IMG/VR virus record: IMGVR_UViG_3300009550_000041
Span: 1-31,108 of that record
DNA: 31,108 bases
Direction: 5' to 3' (one strand)
DNA from: a virus
Shown: positions 14,347 to 23,187 of the stretch, in pieces
How positions within the stretch are numbered: position 1 is the stretch's first letter
How the letters are laid out: each line of letters starts with the position of its first letter
The notes under the pieces: generated by a model
The model's database searches: none
The model's input: the letters and a program-made list of their open reading frames with translations, nothing else
Told to the model about the DNA's origin: nothing
Position numbers and translations under genes: made by a program

Positions 14347-14771
14347 TGTTAGACGACACAAAACTTTTTGATTTTATTAAAATAATGTTTACAAAACCGG
14401 AGCATTATAATAAATTAAAAAACTTTTCAAAGAAAAGGCATCATTTTATGGTAAATAGATTTATGTCAATTAAACACCCAACAACTGCAAATTTATTTAA
14501 TATAAATGGTATTGATGGCGGAAGAGTAATTGATTGTTGGCACAAAGTTACTAGTAGATTTAATAAAGTCCCAGGTTGGATATACACTAAGACTAAAAGT
14601 TCAAAGAAAAATATTAAAGAAAAATACCAACCAAGTGAAGAAGCTTTAAGAATTTATATGGAAAAAAATGAAATAGGAAAAAGAGAAATAGAAGAGTTAA
14701 AAAAATTTTGCAAAGAAGAGTTATATCAAGATTTAAAAACATTAGAAAATCAAATAAAAGTTTATGGCTAA
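14346..14771 (+). CDS. 62: Probable clamp loader small subunit, gp62-like
   Basis: 141 residues, starting within the stop of the nuclease gene (TAATG). The segment HHFMVNRFMSIKHPT (about 32-46) parallels FMVENALSQ of T4 gp62 and the F(I/M)VNKxLS pattern I recall in cyanophage gp62. RFNKVPGWIYTK (about 70-82) parallels KRYGKWAKL. The C-terminal helices (PSEEALRIYMEKNEIGKREI) fit the short C-terminal part of the marine versions. In the T4 clamp loader one gp62 joins four gp44. The location two genes after gp44 supports the call, but similarity is faint and based on memory, so confidence is moderate. Confidence 0.55.
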   Translation: MLDDTKLFDFIKIMFTKPEHYNKLKNFSKKRHHFMVNRFMSIKHPTTANLFNINGIDGGRVIDCWHKVTSRFNKVPGWIYTKTKSSKKNIKEKYQPSEEALRIYMEKNEIGKREIEELKKFCKEELYQDLKTLENQIKVYG

Positions 14772-15411
14772 CTATCTTTTTCCTGAAATTGTAGCTATAA
14801 CTCTACAAAAACATAATTCAATAGACAATAAAATTTACACTCTTATAAAAAATAAAGGGTGTTTTACTAAACATGCTAATACTATTTTAGTAAAAAGCGA
14901 AGAATTATATTCCATTCTTAAAGAAAATTATGAATTAGAATTAGAAAAATTAAATACTATTTCTAATAAAAACCTATATAAAGGAGCAACTACAATTTAC
15001 TTTCTTAATAAATTCATGAAAGACATGAAAAACTTAAGATGGTTTCAAATCACTTTATGTAAAAATATATCTTATAGTAGAATTAGTAGCAATCATCAGC
15101 CAGATGAAGAAAAAACTTTAAATTTTGATTTTAAAGTAATAAGAGGAAGTTTTAGAACTTTTGATTTATTTAAAGAAGAATTATTACCATCGGTTAATAA
15201 AATTTTAAAACTAGTAGGATGTGTTAACAAATCACACTACGCTGTAGTAAAACTAAAAAATTTAGAAAATAGAATTTTAAATTTTAAAGAATCTTCCAAT
15301 GACTTAACAGAAGAAGAAAATAGTATATGTAGTACTTTAATCTATCATTTTTCAGAATGGTCAGATGATAATCCACAAACACTTATAGTCACAGATTTCT
15401 TAGATATATAG
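14764..15411 (+). CDS. Unknown soluble protein at end of replication island
   Basis: 215 residues, overlapping the preceding gene by 8 bases, so probably co-translated with it. Mixed alpha/beta character, Lys- and Asn-rich, with an aromatic segment KNLRWFQITLCKNISYSRIS and an ending SDDNPQTLIVTDFLDI. No motif that I can name. Its last codons (encoding LDI and the stop) contain the late-type box that serves the next gene. Confidence 0.7.
   Translation: MANYLFPEIVAITLQKHNSIDNKIYTLIKNKGCFTKHANTILVKSEELYSILKENYELELEKLNTISNKNLYKGATTIYFLNKFMKDMKNLRWFQITLCKNISYSRISSNHQPDEEKTLNFDFKVIRGSFRTFDLFKEELLPSVNKILKLVGCVNKSHYAVVKLKNLENRILNFKESSNDLTEEENSICSTLIYHFSEWSDDNPQTLIVTDFLDI
15403..15410 (+). promoter_or_regulatory. 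Late-type promoter box inside the end of the preceding gene
   Basis: TTAGATATATAGTAG overlaps the last codons of the gene ending at 15411 and lies 20 bases before the ATG at 15431. It marks the switch from replication genes to the packaging and tail module. Confidence 0.65.
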
Positions 15412-15430
15412 TAGAAATACGTATTATATT

Positions 15431-15676
15431 ATGAAAGATAACAAGACTTTTTTTGAAAAGTTGCTTTCTGATGTTGATGGTCAGCCATCTTCTAAAAGAT
15501 TAGTAACTTTAGTAGCATTCGTTTTAATTTCCGGAGCATTTGTTATAAATATTTTTGCTGAAATACCATTAAAAGAATATATGTTTGAGGGTATGCTTTG
15601 GTTAACTGGAGCTGGAATAGGTTCAGCAACAGTTGAGAAGTTTAGTAGAAAAGGGTTTAAAGACGAATCAGAATAA
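15431..15676 (+). CDS. Small two-helix membrane protein, holin-like
   Basis: 81 residues. A short soluble N-terminus with PSSKRLVTL is followed by two hydrophobic helices, about 24-44 (LVTLVAFVLISGAFVINIFA) and about 52-68 (MFEGMLWLTGAGIGSATVEK), and a charged tail. The pattern SSKR, two helices, then a small-residue-rich second helix ending ATVEKF is common among small phage membrane proteins annotated as holins. A holin would permeabilise the inner membrane at lysis. No endolysin gene is visible nearby, so the call is tentative. Confidence 0.6.
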   Translation: MKDNKTFFEKLLSDVDGQPSSKRLVTLVAFVLISGAFVINIFAEIPLKEYMFEGMLWLTGAGIGSATVEKFSRKGFKDESE

Positions 15677-15692
15677 ACTAGATAAATAAAAC

Positions 15693-17654
15693 ATGGTTAC
15701 AAGTTACACAGCATCCGAAGTAGGAGATATTATCATTGCTAAATTAGTAGAACCTTACAAAGGGGCAGAGCAAATTTTAGATTGGGATATACAAGCCGGT
15801 TTTTCTAATGAGTTTACTGTTGGAAAAATAACTTTTGTACAAGGAAGTTCAACAGTTACTGGGATTGGAACAAATTTAGACCTTAATTCCGGAGATATTA
15901 TTTTAGCAGCAGGTTATGAATTCGAAGTATCTTCTACACCTGACCCTAATACAATAGAACTATCTTCACCATCTCTTTATGATTTAACAGATGTTGAGTT
16001 TCATATAAAAGAAAACGAATGGAATTATTTTAAATACGAGTTTAGATGGTCGCAAAATGATGTAATAGAAAAAGGAGGAGAGCATAGTGAATGGCATCCC
16101 TTAAATAAAACAAATATTTTAGGAGATATTTTAACTTTAGATATAAATCCAGCAGCCCCTTTTTGGGTAGAAATAAAATCAACAGTTCAGGATTTACAAC
16201 CTCTCCATACTATTTCTTTTTTAAAAGTAACATACACTATTCAATATGAAAATGGTACAATAGAAGAATGTCCTCAAATATGTGCAGAATGTGAACCTTA
16301 TGATGTCATAGGATGTGCTAATATTTTAGTAGAATGTGACTCAGAAAATCTTTATAACCCCTATGGTTTAAGTAGGCCTGTAAAAATCTATAATAGTTTA
16401 TCTAATTTAGCAAATCAAGTTTATGGTCATCCTGTAACATATTATAGAGTTGAACCAAATGTTAGGAGTAAAGACGTTATTTTAAAAGAATATTCGCTCT
16501 ATGATGTTATTGAAAAGGCAACAATAAAGATAATGGTACCAGATAACGAATTTCCTACAGAAGCTGCAAGTTTTGATATTTTTGGGATGGGTTTTGAAGA
16601 TTTTGAAATTCACATGTTAGGTTCTGAATTTAGAAAGCATTTTGGTGAAGGTAAAAGCCCCAGATCAAGGGACTATTTATTTATACCATACAATAATAGA
16701 ATGTATGAAGTAAATTCAGTTTCTTTAGCCGACGAATTTAATAAAGAGCTAACTTATTTCAAACTACATTTGAAAAAATATGAAAATAGAACTTCTACTA
16801 ATAAAGGAGATTTTGCAGAAGATTTAACAGACTTAGTAGTAGGAGTAGAAGAAGTTCTAGGAGAAGACATAAAAGAAGAGTTCACAAAAGTTACAAAACC
16901 TTTACAATACCAAGCAACTCATCATGCATCACAGGACGGTGTTAGAAAATATGTTCATAAAGATTTAGAAATTAGAGATATTAATTTAATGAATAAATGG
17001 ACGGTTGTTTCTAGAAATTACTACGAAACATCAAGTATTTTAGGAGATGAATCTCAAAGTCCTGCTGTTATTTATAATGAAATTTCTAAAAATGGAGTTG
17101 GTGAAAATCTTTCACTACACCACTGGTTTCAACCAACTAAAAGATTCGATTACAAAAAAGCTGAACAGTATACAACATTAGATGGAACTGATATTGAAGG
17201 AAATGGACTTGCTTTAAAAATATCATCAAAGGGTATTATTGTTAGAATAAACAATCAAGATTATTTATTTAAACATAAAATAATATTTGGTTCAGATCAT
17301 TGGTACTCAATAGTTGTTAACATGAGTAACACTTATAACGAAGTTTCTGTAAGTATTTTTAAATTAGATGGGCAAAATAATTATAATAGCCCTACAGGTC
17401 CTATGGAACTTGAAGAAATGTTTTTTGGTAAATTAGATATGCTTTCAATTCAAACTTGGGAAACCGATGTTAATTGGTCTTTAAGAGGCAGCGAATTAAA
17501 CATAACTAATGTTAGAATATTTAAAAAGACTATCGAAGACGAACAAAAAGTTCCAGTATTACACCAATATGTAGTAAGAGATGCACATCACCTTTTATTA
17601 GCAGATAATGCCATACCATCGTTAATGTTACAGAAGTATGGTCAATCTAGATAA
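15693..17654 (+). CDS. Large virion protein: gp14-like neck domain with added beta-rich and lectin-like domains
   Basis: 653 residues, against about 256 for T4 gp14. Residues about 45-105 are beta-rich (FVQGSSTVTGIGTNLDLNSG). About 105-190 may be a fibronectin-like domain. A cysteine cluster follows at about 193-215 (CPQICAECEPYDVIGCANIL). About 228-365 resembles the T4 gp14 neck family: KIYNSLSNLANQVYGHPVTY, FGMGFEDFEIHMLGSEFRKH, SRDYLFIPYNNRMYEVNSVS and a closing LHLKKYE. About 470-612 looks like a LamG/concanavalin jelly roll (SDHWYSIVVNMSN ... ELNITNVRIFKK). The gene lies just before gp16 and gp17, as gene 14 does, nearly, in T4. The neck call is moderate and the lectin-like call is an inference from strand pattern. 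Confidence 0.6.
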   Translation: MVTSYTASEVGDIIIAKLVEPYKGAEQILDWDIQAGFSNEFTVGKITFVQGSSTVTGIGTNLDLNSGDIILAAGYEFEVSSTPDPNTIELSSPSLYDLTDVEFHIKENEWNYFKYEFRWSQNDVIEKGGEHSEWHPLNKTNILGDILTLDINPAAPFWVEIKSTVQDLQPLHTISFLKVTYTIQYENGTIEECPQICAECEPYDVIGCANILVECDSENLYNPYGLSRPVKIYNSLSNLANQVYGHPVTYYRVEPNVRSKDVILKEYSLYDVIEKATIKIMVPDNEFPTEAASFDIFGMGFEDFEIHMLGSEFRKHFGEGKSPRSRDYLFIPYNNRMYEVNSVSLADEFNKELTYFKLHLKKYENRTSTNKGDFAEDLTDLVVGVEEVLGEDIKEEFTKVTKPLQYQATHHASQDGVRKYVHKDLEIRDINLMNKWTVVSRNYYETSSILGDESQSPAVIYNEISKNGVGENLSLHHWFQPTKRFDYKKAEQYTTLDGTDIEGNGLALKISSKGIIVRINNQDYLFKHKIIFGSDHWYSIVVNMSNTYNEVSVSIFKLDGQNNYNSPTGPMELEEMFFGKLDMLSIQTWETDVNWSLRGSELNITNVRIFKKTIEDEQKVPVLHQYVVRDAHHLLLADNAIPSLMLQKYGQSR

Positions 17655-17657
17655 AAG

Positions 17658-17666
17658 GAATATATA
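17658..17666 (+). promoter_or_regulatory. Late-type promoter box before terminase genes
   Basis: AAAGGAATATATAATC, 16 bases before the ATG at 17683. Has the same inserted A as the portal box. Confidence 0.6.
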
Positions 17667-17682
17667 ATCTAAATTAATAAGA

Positions 17683-18333
17683 ATGTCAGAAGATAAAAAG
17701 AAGACTATTTCAGAACAAGCTGAATTTATTAGAAAAGACTTAGAAGACCTTTTAGGTCCAGATAATAGTATAGACGTAGAACAAGACCCGTCAGATTTAC
17801 CTATTCCTAAATTTCATAATGCAAAACCAGCTGTAAATTATTCTGAAATGAAAGGTATTTCAGAAAAACAGGCTAAAAAAACTATCTCTAGCCTAATGGA
17901 ATTTTACTTAGATTCAGAAATCATTGAAAAAGATGAATATTTACAAGCTAAGAAAAAAATGGATGAAATGACTATGGGCTCTCTTGTGTATCAGCTACAA
18001 GCAGGTGAAAGAGCACTAACAACATTATTAGAAACTATTGAAGGAGGAGAATTAGCACCCAGAATGTTTGAGGTATTAGCAACATTGCAAAAATCAATGT
18101 TAGATATTATTAAAAGCCAAACCATGTACCTTATGGCAACTGAAGAGAGCGCAAAAAGAATAGCAAGAGATATTGAACTCTATAAAAAGAGAGATAGAGA
18201 TGATGAACTAGAACAGGTTGGAGGAAAAGAAAATGGAAATATTCAAAGAGGTACAAAAGACCTTATGAATCAAATTCAAGCAGGTATAAATAAAGCTGAC
18301 ATAGAAGATATAGAACCAGAAACAGATGAGTGA
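17683..18333 (+). CDS. 16: Small terminase subunit, T4 gp16-like
   Basis: 216 residues (T4 gp16 is 164). Small terminase oligomers recognise the DNA and regulate the packaging motor. The central helical region RALTTLLETIEGGELAPRMF followed by EVLATLQKSMLDIIKSQ (about 106-148) parallels T4 gp16 SPRHMEVFATLMGQM. The N- and C-terminal regions are acidic and probably disordered, and account for the extra length. The gene overlaps the large terminase start by 8 bases, the usual coupled arrangement of 16 and 17. Confidence 0.85.
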   Translation: MSEDKKKTISEQAEFIRKDLEDLLGPDNSIDVEQDPSDLPIPKFHNAKPAVNYSEMKGISEKQAKKTISSLMEFYLDSEIIEKDEYLQAKKKMDEMTMGSLVYQLQAGERALTTLLETIEGGELAPRMFEVLATLQKSMLDIIKSQTMYLMATEESAKRIARDIELYKKRDRDDELEQVGGKENGNIQRGTKDLMNQIQAGINKADIEDIEPETDE

Positions 18334-20140
18334 TAACGTTTGGATTCCTAAAGAAACAGGCCAGGCAACTTCAGAAAGACTTGTTTGGACAACTAAAAAA
18401 GTCAATGATTTAGAAGTAGCACTTGACCAAGGTTATAAACCACAGGTTAAAATGCCATTTTATGAAGGAAAGCAATTTTTAAGAAGAGGTAATATCGTAT
18501 TTGAATACACTGATGGAGAGATTCAAGAGCTGGCTAGATGCGCGTCAGATATTGTATATTTTGCAGAAAAATATGCAGTTGTTTTAACTGATGAGGGAAT
18601 TCAGCAGGTAAAATTAAGAGATTATCAAAAGGAAATGTTGCGTAATTTCCAAAATAATAGATTTAATATTTGTTTAGCAGCCCGCCAAATGGGTAAAACA
18701 GTTATGGCAAGTATTTTTAATGCATGGTTCTTAACTTTCAATACAGATAAAAACACACTGTTATTAGCAAATAAATCTGACACAACAAAAGAAATTATCG
18801 ATAAAGCAAAGGTTGTTATAGAAAATCTTCCATTCTTTATGAAACCTGGAATTACAAAATATGATGTAATGAACGTAAAATGTGACAATGGCTGCAGACT
18901 TGTAGGACAGAGCACGACAGCTAAAGCAGGTATTGGTTTTACAATTCATTTATTATTTTTAGATGAGTTTGCACATATTCACCCTTCTATAGTTGACGCT
19001 TTTTACGAAAATGTTTATCCTACACTTTCTGCTTCTAAGGTGTCCAGGATTATTATCACAAGCACACCAAACGGCTTTAATAAGTTTTATCAAATATACA
19101 CCGCAGCTGAAAGAGGAGATAACGAATATAATTCTATGAGAATAGATTGGTGGCAGCATCCCGATAGAGACGACGCTTGGTATAAAAGAGAACTTGGAAA
19201 CTTAGGAACTGTTGAGGCTTTTAATAGACAATATGGAAATGAATTTGTAAGTTCATCAAATTTGCTTTTAGACCCAGGGTCTATGAAAAAGATGAGAAGT
19301 TCAATGAAAGAATATGTACATCATGAATTCGATTGTTTTACCGATAACCAAATAGATATAAAAGGTTTTTTAAGTTTTCACCCAGGCTTTGATGTAGAAA
19401 CTTTAAAAGACAAAGATAAATATTGGCTTTTAACAGTAGATATTGCTGAAGGAAACGGAGGAGACTATTCTATTATTAATATATTTAGAATCGACCCAAT
19501 GACTAAAAAACAGATAAAAAATGTTACAACACCAGGTGCAATGTATGACTTTTTTAAATTAAATCAAGTCGGTGTTTTTAGAAGCAATGAACATATTATT
19601 GAAGATTTTTCAAAAATACTTTATTTAGTAGGAGTAGAATTGCTATATAATGAAAACACAAAGATAATCGTAGAATTTAATACTTATGGTTCAGTTCTTT
19701 TAAAATATTTACAAACTGTATTCCCTAGAACAAATGATTTTGATGAAGAGATGATTTTAAGATTTAAACACAGGCACGATAGTAAAGGTTTAAAACATGG
19801 AATAAAAATAAAAAATGATAATAAGCCAATATTTTGTCAAAATTTCAAATCTCTTTATGAAAATAATAAAATAAACATTACTGAATTTCAAACAACAAAC
19901 GAAATAAGTCTTTTTGGAACTTTACCCTCAGGAAACTATGGTGCTCAGATGGGCAATGATGACCTTGCAATGTCAAGTATTATAGCAACTGAATATTTTA
20001 ATACAGCAGCATATGCTGATTCAGTAGAAGAATTGTTAGACTTAATTGACCCAGACTTACATGATTTCATGGAAACTACGTTATTTAAAGATAATCAAGA
20101 CCAAGGAGACTTAAATTTCGACATTTATGACCTATTATAG
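18326..20140 (+). CDS. 17: Large terminase subunit, T4 gp17-like packaging ATPase/nuclease
   Basis: 604 residues (T4 gp17 is 610). The motor drives DNA into the prohead at the portal and cuts the concatemer. ATPase domain: Walker A AARQMGKT (about 118-125), Walker B LLFLDEFAHI (about 209-218), coupling motif IITSTPNG (about 243-250). Nuclease domain (RNase H-like fold): LLTVDIAEGNGGDYS with the first Asp at about 372, IIVEFNTYGS (about 447-456) and GNDDLAMSS (about 545-553), giving the acidic metal-binding set. Full length with no damage, so packaging should be headful type as in T4. Confidence 0.96.
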   Translation: MSDNVWIPKETGQATSERLVWTTKKVNDLEVALDQGYKPQVKMPFYEGKQFLRRGNIVFEYTDGEIQELARCASDIVYFAEKYAVVLTDEGIQQVKLRDYQKEMLRNFQNNRFNICLAARQMGKTVMASIFNAWFLTFNTDKNTLLLANKSDTTKEIIDKAKVVIENLPFFMKPGITKYDVMNVKCDNGCRLVGQSTTAKAGIGFTIHLLFLDEFAHIHPSIVDAFYENVYPTLSASKVSRIIITSTPNGFNKFYQIYTAAERGDNEYNSMRIDWWQHPDRDDAWYKRELGNLGTVEAFNRQYGNEFVSSSNLLLDPGSMKKMRSSMKEYVHHEFDCFTDNQIDIKGFLSFHPGFDVETLKDKDKYWLLTVDIAEGNGGDYSIINIFRIDPMTKKQIKNVTTPGAMYDFFKLNQVGVFRSNEHIIEDFSKILYLVGVELLYNENTKIIVEFNTYGSVLLKYLQTVFPRTNDFDEEMILRFKHRHDSKGLKHGIKIKNDNKPIFCQNFKSLYENNKINITEFQTTNEISLFGTLPSGNYGAQMGNDDLAMSSIIATEYFNTAAYADSVEELLDLIDPDLHDFMETTLFKDNQDQGDLNFDIYDLL

Positions 20141-20160
20141 AATAATTCCCATAATTCTTA

Positions 20161-20168
20161 GATATATA
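20161..20168 (+). promoter_or_regulatory. Late-type promoter box before sheath gene
   Basis: TTAGATATATACTT, 32 bases before the ATG at 20201. Confidence 0.65.
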
Positions 20169-20200
20169 CTTTAACAAACTAAAAAAAAATAATTTCAATT

Positions 20201-22453
20201 ATGGCACTAAGTCCTCAATTATTACAATTCAAATCAAGCGGTGTTTACCGTTTAGAATTTGATAAGTCTCAAGTATCTACAGTTACTGCAGAGACTATTA
20301 GGTTATTGGCAGGTCACTCTAAAAAAGGACCAATCAATACACCAGTATATTGCGAAGATACAGAATCTTTTACTCTTATCTTTGGTAATATCGATAAAAA
20401 ATTAGAAAAGAAAGGAATGTTCTTTCACAGAAGTTGTTTAGAAGCTCTTAAAAGAGGTCCTATTCTAGCTATTAATTTAGCAGACCTTTCATCAGCAGAT
20501 AAAGCTGACTATTGGAAAATTTCAACAGATGCGACAGGAGCATCTGCTGCAGCATCTTCAACTTCAGATGATGAATATGAATCATTCCACAACACTGACA
20601 AATTTATGTTTGCATCAGACTCTGAGTTTTTAGCAACTGTCGGAGAACACCCTGAAGAAGCATTAAACATTGTTAATTTAGGTAATGATAATCTTTCAGT
20701 TATCGTAAGACAAGCACAAGATGTTAAAGCTTTTGAAGTACAGGCTAGAGATTGGTATGGAACAGGAAATATTCCAGAAGGAATTTCTGAACTAGACTAT
20801 ATTTCAGACTACATGGTCGATGTCTTTGTATTTAAAGGTAAATTTGACGCAGCTGCGTTAGATGCAGACCCTGTATATGGAGATTACTTTACTTCAACTG
20901 GTCTTAAAAAAGATAAACTTAACGCTTTTGCAGATGAAAGACAAATCACTTTATTATCACAGTATACTGGTTCAATCATACCAAACTTTCAAGATTTAGA
21001 AGGAAATGGTCTATACATTGAACAAATAATAAATGCAGAAACTAGAAGAACTGGTTTATTTTGTGCAGTTAATGAAGAAGCTGTAGAAGATTCAAAAGTA
21101 AATTTAGTAGGAATAAATGCTGCTGTTGCTATTGACGCTTTATCTTATCAGATTGGAGCTACAGCTAGAGCCATAGATTTCTCAACAACTGATTTCGTTT
21201 ATACTTCAAATGGTTCATCATTTGATTTCGAATCTGCATCAAATGATGATTTAGATTTAGTTGTAGGAGACTATTTTCCAGGAGCAACAGGTACAGATTT
21301 AGTTAAAGTAACTAGAATTTCACAACAAGGTACTTCACCGACAGTATATACTGTTACATGTTCAGGACCAGTTGATTCAGGTTTTACAGTATCTTCTGAT
21401 GTTGCGTTTAAATCTCTTGAAAAAACAGCTACTGAGTACAGAATTTTTAATTTTGATGCAGCAACTTTAGCAGATCAGTCTATTTCAGATTGTTTAACTG
21501 CTATTTCATCAGATGGATTATTCTCTGCATTAACAGATAGAGACGTTATAGATTTAAGATATATTGTAGATACTTTTGGTTCAATAGATGGTTCAAACCT
21601 TTTAAATAAAAATGAATTTACAAGAATCGCAAAAGAAAGACAAAACGTATCTTGTATATTAAATGCACCTACAGTTGCTGAATTTAAAAAATCAACAGAC
21701 CCGTCGTTTAAAGATGCTACTACAAAGAAATTTAATACAAGATTTGTAAAAGATGGTGGTGATTTATCACAAAATCCAACTGCAATTTATTCGCTACCTT
21801 CAATTGCTGAAGGAGCTAATTACGGTTTTTATTACGGACCTGGTTTAGAAGTAAGAGAAAACGGAAAAGTTAAAACAGTTGTACCAGCAGCTTACGTATC
21901 TAATAACTATATTGATAAATTTACAAATGCACTTCCTTGGTCTATTGTATCAGGACCTAGAAGAGGAGTTATTACAGGAACTAACGTTATTGGAGCTGAA
22001 TATGCATTCGATAAAACAGACAGAGATAATTTAGAACCTTTTGGAATCAACCCAATTGTATTTGAAAGAGGAGTTGGACTAAATATTAAAGGTAATAAAA
22101 CAGGACAGCAAAGCGTAAAATCGGCTTTAAGTTCAGCTCACGTAAGAGAGGTATTAATCTTCATCGAAAATGGTTTAGCAGATATACTTAAAGATTACTT
22201 ATTTGAGTTTAACACTGCACAAACTAGATTAGAAATTAAAACACTTGCTGATTCATTCATGGATGGTGTTTTAGCAGATGAAGGTGTATTTGCATATAAT
22301 AATGTAATAGACTCAACTAACAACACAAATGAAGTTATAGATGCTAATATGGGTATCCTTGATACATTTGTAGAACCAGTTAAAGGTTTAGAAATTATTG
22401 TACATAGAACAACAGTACTTAATACTGGAGATATAGCTTCAGGTAACTTCTAA
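20201..22453 (+). CDS. 18: Contractile tail sheath protein, T4 gp18-like
   Basis: 750 residues (T4 gp18 is 659). The sheath surrounds the tail tube and contracts to drive the tube into the cell. The N-terminal region has the usual sheath pattern: LSPQLLQFKSSGVYRLEFDK, TIRLLAGHSKKGPINTPVYC, FTLIFGNIDKKLEKKGMFFH. The C-terminal domain needed for sheath polymerisation is recognisable (LPWSIVSGPRRGVITGTNVI; NIKGNKTGQQSVKSALSSAH; VREVLIFIENGL). The middle, about 330-430, is Ser/Asp/Thr-rich and variable, which would fit the surface-exposed inserted domains of sheath proteins. It has its own promoter and terminator. Confidence 0.94.
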   Translation: MALSPQLLQFKSSGVYRLEFDKSQVSTVTAETIRLLAGHSKKGPINTPVYCEDTESFTLIFGNIDKKLEKKGMFFHRSCLEALKRGPILAINLADLSSADKADYWKISTDATGASAAASSTSDDEYESFHNTDKFMFASDSEFLATVGEHPEEALNIVNLGNDNLSVIVRQAQDVKAFEVQARDWYGTGNIPEGISELDYISDYMVDVFVFKGKFDAAALDADPVYGDYFTSTGLKKDKLNAFADERQITLLSQYTGSIIPNFQDLEGNGLYIEQIINAETRRTGLFCAVNEEAVEDSKVNLVGINAAVAIDALSYQIGATARAIDFSTTDFVYTSNGSSFDFESASNDDLDLVVGDYFPGATGTDLVKVTRISQQGTSPTVYTVTCSGPVDSGFTVSSDVAFKSLEKTATEYRIFNFDAATLADQSISDCLTAISSDGLFSALTDRDVIDLRYIVDTFGSIDGSNLLNKNEFTRIAKERQNVSCILNAPTVAEFKKSTDPSFKDATTKKFNTRFVKDGGDLSQNPTAIYSLPSIAEGANYGFYYGPGLEVRENGKVKTVVPAAYVSNNYIDKFTNALPWSIVSGPRRGVITGTNVIGAEYAFDKTDRDNLEPFGINPIVFERGVGLNIKGNKTGQQSVKSALSSAHVREVLIFIENGLADILKDYLFEFNTAQTRLEIKTLADSFMDGVLADEGVFAYNNVIDSTNNTNEVIDANMGILDTFVEPVKGLEIIVHRTTVLNTGDIASGNF

Positions 22454-22468
22454 AAATAATTAAGATAA

Positions 22469-22496
22469 ATCAGGAAAGACTTCGGTCTTTCCTGAT
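22469..22496 (+). terminator. TTCG-tetraloop hairpin after sheath gene, probable terminator
   Basis: Perfect 12-bp stem ATCAGGAAAGAC / GTCTTTCCTGAT closed by TTCG. The following AAATTTTAAAA has only four Ts, so it may terminate partially or protect the 3' end of the sheath mRNA. Confidence 0.75.
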
Positions 22497-22515
22497 AAAT
22501 TTTAAAAAAGAATTA

Positions 22516-22523
22516 GATATATA
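22516..22523 (+). promoter_or_regulatory. Late-type promoter box before tube gene
   Basis: AATTAGATATATAAAAC, 28 bases before the ATG at 22552. Confidence 0.65.
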
Positions 22524-22551
22524 AAACATAAATAAAAATAAAAATAAAGAA

Positions 22552-23106
22552 ATGGCATTACCACATTATTCAAACGACCAAACTAGCAAGAAAGGTAAGA
22601 ATTTTGAACCAGTATTAGCGAATATGTTTGAGGTAACTATTCTTCCACCAGCAGGAGTTGGAGGTCAAGAATTATTAATTCAACATATTAACAGTATTTC
22701 AGGTTTAGAACTTCATAAAGATTTGGGAACAGTAACCCAAAAATTCAAATGGTCTACAAGGTCTTTTACAGGTGTACCTGGAGATTCCTTCTTAGACGTT
22801 ACCGTTAATTTCTCATTAAACTTAAACGATGCAAATCAAATGTACCTTTACAAAACATTAAGAGATTGGTACAGACTAGCATATAACCCAGAAACTGGAG
22901 AAACGGGTCTTAAAAAAGACTACGTTGGACAGATGGTTATAGTTCAATTCAACAGAAAAGGTGATATTTTTAGAAAAATCACACTAGACGATTGTTTCGT
23001 ATATTCACCATTGAATCCATTGGCTGAAAATAACTATGAAACAGGAGACCCACAAGCAATTGATTGTGTATGGAGAGCTGACGTATGGTCAGAAGAATTA
23101 GCATAA
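22552..23106 (+). CDS. 19: Tail tube protein, T4 gp19-like
   Basis: 184 residues (T4 gp19 is 163). It stacks as hexameric rings into the inner tail tube. Typical features are NMFEVTILPP near the start, HINSISGLELHKDLGTVTQK, the FKWSTRSFTGVPGDSFLDVT beta region, and the aromatic stretch MYLYKTLRDWYRLAYNPETG followed by the conserved C-terminal strands (FVYSPLNPLAENNYETGD; VWRADVWSEELA). It directly follows the sheath gene, as in T4, but with a separate promoter and its own terminator. Confidence 0.93.
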   Translation: MALPHYSNDQTSKKGKNFEPVLANMFEVTILPPAGVGGQELLIQHINSISGLELHKDLGTVTQKFKWSTRSFTGVPGDSFLDVTVNFSLNLNDANQMYLYKTLRDWYRLAYNPETGETGLKKDYVGQMVIVQFNRKGDIFRKITLDDCFVYSPLNPLAENNYETGDPQAIDCVWRADVWSEELA

Positions 23107-23123
23107 CAGCATTAAATTTTAAG

Positions 23124-23155
23124 AAAGAGAAGGCAATAAAACCTTCTCTTTTTTT
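23124..23155 (+). terminator. Rho-independent terminator after tube gene
   Basis: 10-bp stem AAAGAGAAGG / CCTTCTCTTT with an 8-base loop, followed by a run of Ts. Confidence 0.9.
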
Positions 23156-23187
23156 ACACTGAAAATATAATATAATAATATTTTAAT

